Source: an uncultured Christensenella sp. | GTDB taxonomy: Bacteria; Bacillota; Clostridia; Christensenellales; UBA3700 | Assembly (NCBI GenBank): GCA_910577795.1 | Contig: CAJTNW010000005.1 | Span: forward strand, 1 to 29,073 | DNA length: 29,073 bases | Reading direction: 5' to 3' | Shown: positions 27,469-29,073 of the stretch, piece after piece | Numbering within the stretch: position 1 is the stretch's first letter | Layout: every line of letters begins with the position of its first letter | The notes under the pieces: model-generated | Database searches by the model: none | What the model saw: only the letters and a program-made list of their open reading frames with translations | Told to the model about the DNA's origin: nothing | Program-made: the position numbers and the translations under genes

Positions 27469-27497
27469 TTTACAAATGACGAATTTTGTGGTATAAT
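27469..27497 (+). promoter_or_regulatory. Strong promoter of the membrane-protein pair
   Basis: TTTACA (27469-27474), a 17-base spacer and TATAAT (27492-27497) with an extended TGG just before the -10. The transcript start near 27504 gives a leader of about 22 bases with AGAGGG ahead of the ATG at 27526. Confidence 0.85.
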
Positions 27498-27525
27498 AAC
27501 TATATTAATTTGCAAGAGGGCGCTT

Positions 27526-28143
27526 ATGTTAGGAATTACAGCAATTTTAGCATGGGTTATTAAGGCGATTTACAAAGTCGTCAAAGTTGTGCTGTATTGC
27601 CTTGCATATATACTACTTTATTTTGGTTTATGGATACCTGCAATTTACATGCTTATTTGTGGCATATTAATGCTTACTGGCGGATTAAATTTAAGCATAG
27701 TAAACACTAATACAATACTATTCTACATTGGTCTTGTAGTTACACTTATAGGCAGTTTAATTATATCTGTAAGAAACTTAATCGTTAAACCTATAAAACA
27801 GATTATTGAAAGTGAAAAAGCAAAACGTGAACTGCAAGAGAGAAAGGATGCAAGTAAACGTCAAAAAATGTATGAAAAAAAGCCAATAAAGTACTTTAAA
27901 AAATACGAAGGTGGTATGCCACATAAAAGTCACCCATACTATGACCCGAATATAAGTAGAAAAGGTTTTATCCCTCCTAAGGTTTATCGTTCTCGTAATA
28001 ATCCATCAATAATTGTACATGAATATAATAATCACTTTAAAGTTTTTCAGGAATACAAAAATGGTGATTTTAGATTAATAGATGTAAAAGAAAAACCACA
28101 AAATTTTGAGGAGGAAAATAAACGGCATGGTAAAAAACATTAA
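27526..28143 (+). CDS. Small membrane protein of unknown function
   Basis: A 205-residue protein that I do not recognise. The first half is hydrophobic, with about three membrane segments (roughly residues 15-35, 36-55 and 62-83). The second half is a strongly basic soluble tail, probably cytoplasmic by the positive-inside rule. It has a Lys/Arg-rich, possibly coiled stretch (about 90-120) and then Pro/Tyr/His-rich sequence such as MPHKSHPYYDPN. AGAGGG and a strong promoter define the start. It overlaps the next gene by 17 bases, implying coupled translation and perhaps a shared membrane process. The late VYRSRNNPSIIVHEYNN and HFKVFQEYKNGDFRLID suggest a small beta fold. No function is assigned. 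Confidence 0.75.
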   Translation: MLGITAILAWVIKAIYKVVKVVLYCLAYILLYFGLWIPAIYMLICGILMLTGGLNLSIVNTNTILFYIGLVVTLIGSLIISVRNLIVKPIKQIIESEKAKRELQERKDASKRQKMYEKKPIKYFKKYEGGMPHKSHPYYDPNISRKGFIPPKVYRSRNNPSIIVHEYNNHFKVFQEYKNGDFRLIDVKEKPQNFEEENKRHGKKH

Positions 28144-28972
28144 AAACAGCATTGCTATCAAAAAAAACTTCTCAAAAGCAACAAAAAAAGATAGAATATG
28201 GGAACTGGATTTTATTCGAGGTATTTGTGTACTACTTATGATTTGGGACCATTTTATGTATAATATCGCAGATATTTTTGGTGATGTTTGGGTAAGTACA
28301 AATCCAGATGCTTTTACAGGAATATACGAATTTGCTTGCAACTACGAATACGGGTTACTAAGAGAAATATTTCACCCAATAATCTTCAATTTGTTTTTTA
28401 TACTTTGCGGAATCTCCTGCAATTTATCAAGGAACAATTTAAAACGTGGTGTAATAGCATTATTTTTAGCCTTTGGCATAACCACTGTAACTTCCACCTT
28501 TAATATGGAAATTCGTTTTGGTGTATTGCACATGCTTGCATTTTCAATTTTGATTTATTTTATCATATCAAAAGTTTGCCGTGAAGATAAAAGATTAATC
28601 AGTATGGTATGTTTAATAGCAGGTATGGTTATTATAGCAGTATCTGGAGTTTATACTAACTCACCACCACAAAACGCAAATGAGAATTTAGGATTTATTG
28701 CAAGTTATTTAGGCGATTATTATTCTACAGATTATTTTCCTATGCTACCGCATTTAGCATATGTATTATTAGGTGCAAGTGTTGGCGGTTTTGTTTATGG
28801 CAACAAAAAATCTGTATTGCCTGTTTTAGATAAATATGGCTGGTATAAACCAATTAATTTTTTTGGCAATAAAGCACTAATTTTTTATATCATTCATCAA
28901 CCAGTTATAGTTGGACTTATGGCTTTAATAAGTTACTTATTTATCACACCAGGCAACTTTGTATTTTTCTAA
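28127..28972 (+). CDS. DUF1624 / HGSNAT-like membrane acyltransferase
   Basis: A predicted multi-pass inner-membrane protein of the heparan-alpha-glucosaminide N-acetyltransferase catalytic-domain family (DUF1624). Characterised family members pass an acetyl group across the membrane to sugar amines. From the ATG at 28127 the product is 281 residues. The family opening WELDFIRGICVLLMIWDHF (25-43) carries the conserved D-x-x-RG. At least seven hydrophobic segments follow, and NKALIFYIIHQP near the end is typical. The preceding GAGGAGGA (28108-28115) is about 12 bases from this ATG, a rather wide spacing. A TTG at 28106 would add seven residues but has no better site. It overlaps the previous gene by 17 bases. 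It may modify a cell-wall or surface glycan; the substrate is unknown. The last 100 bases of the window after it hold nothing recognisable. Confidence 0.82.
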   Translation: MVKNIKNSIAIKKNFSKATKKDRIWELDFIRGICVLLMIWDHFMYNIADIFGDVWVSTNPDAFTGIYEFACNYEYGLLREIFHPIIFNLFFILCGISCNLSRNNLKRGVIALFLAFGITTVTSTFNMEIRFGVLHMLAFSILIYFIISKVCREDKRLISMVCLIAGMVIIAVSGVYTNSPPQNANENLGFIASYLGDYYSTDYFPMLPHLAYVLLGASVGGFVYGNKKSVLPVLDKYGWYKPINFFGNKALIFYIIHQPVIVGLMALISYLFITPGNFVFF

Positions 28973-29073
28973 TTTTAGCAATAAAATTTACGAAAAAATT
29001 GTTTAAAAATACTAAAAATTTAATTTTACCCCCGATTTTTGATAGGATTTAATTAAAATTTTTACTTTTTTCT

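Overview
The window is AT-rich chromosomal DNA from what looks like an uncultured low-GC Firmicute, most likely Clostridia-like. The evidence is a T-box leader upstream of threonyl-tRNA synthetase, luxS, strong GGAGG ribosome binding sites, sigma-A type promoters, lipoprotein signal peptides and MBG-type surface modules. The genus cannot be named from sequence alone. No tRNA, rRNA, insertion sequence, phage gene or CRISPR array was seen.

Layout. (1) 1-2820, minus strand: the 5' part of thrS, its complete T-box leader with a consensus promoter, and luxS with its own promoter. (2) 2820-7715, plus strand: a 600-base AT-rich regulatory stretch with several inverted repeats, then a two-gene operon for a GH95-type alpha-L-fucosidase/galactosidase and a six-hairpin glycosidase-like protein, closed by a bidirectional terminator. 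Both enzymes lack signal peptides, so they would act on imported oligosaccharides. (3) 7725-10390, minus strand: a two-gene operon of a sodium:solute symporter and an exported endonuclease/exonuclease/phosphatase-fold lipoprotein. (4) 10500-26820, minus strand: the dominant feature, a two-gene operon for giant exported proteins. These are a 3,143-residue lipoprotein and a 2,236-residue protein with membrane segments at both ends and many MBG-like modules. The operon starts at a promoter whose -35 region is replaced by an 11-base-period direct repeat and ends at an intrinsic terminator. (5) 26820-29073: an AT-rich divergent region with roughly helically phased A-tracts, then a plus-strand pair of an unrecognised small membrane protein and a DUF1624/HGSNAT-like membrane acyltransferase.

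The best candidate for an undescribed system is the giant lipoprotein and its partner. The lipoprotein contains four clear copies and additional diverged copies of a unit of about 300-345 residues that I do not recognise. The unit alternates amphipathic strands with short amphipathic helices. I suggest, as inference only, an extended surface structure made of repeated beta-rich modules, possibly with a hydrophobic groove.
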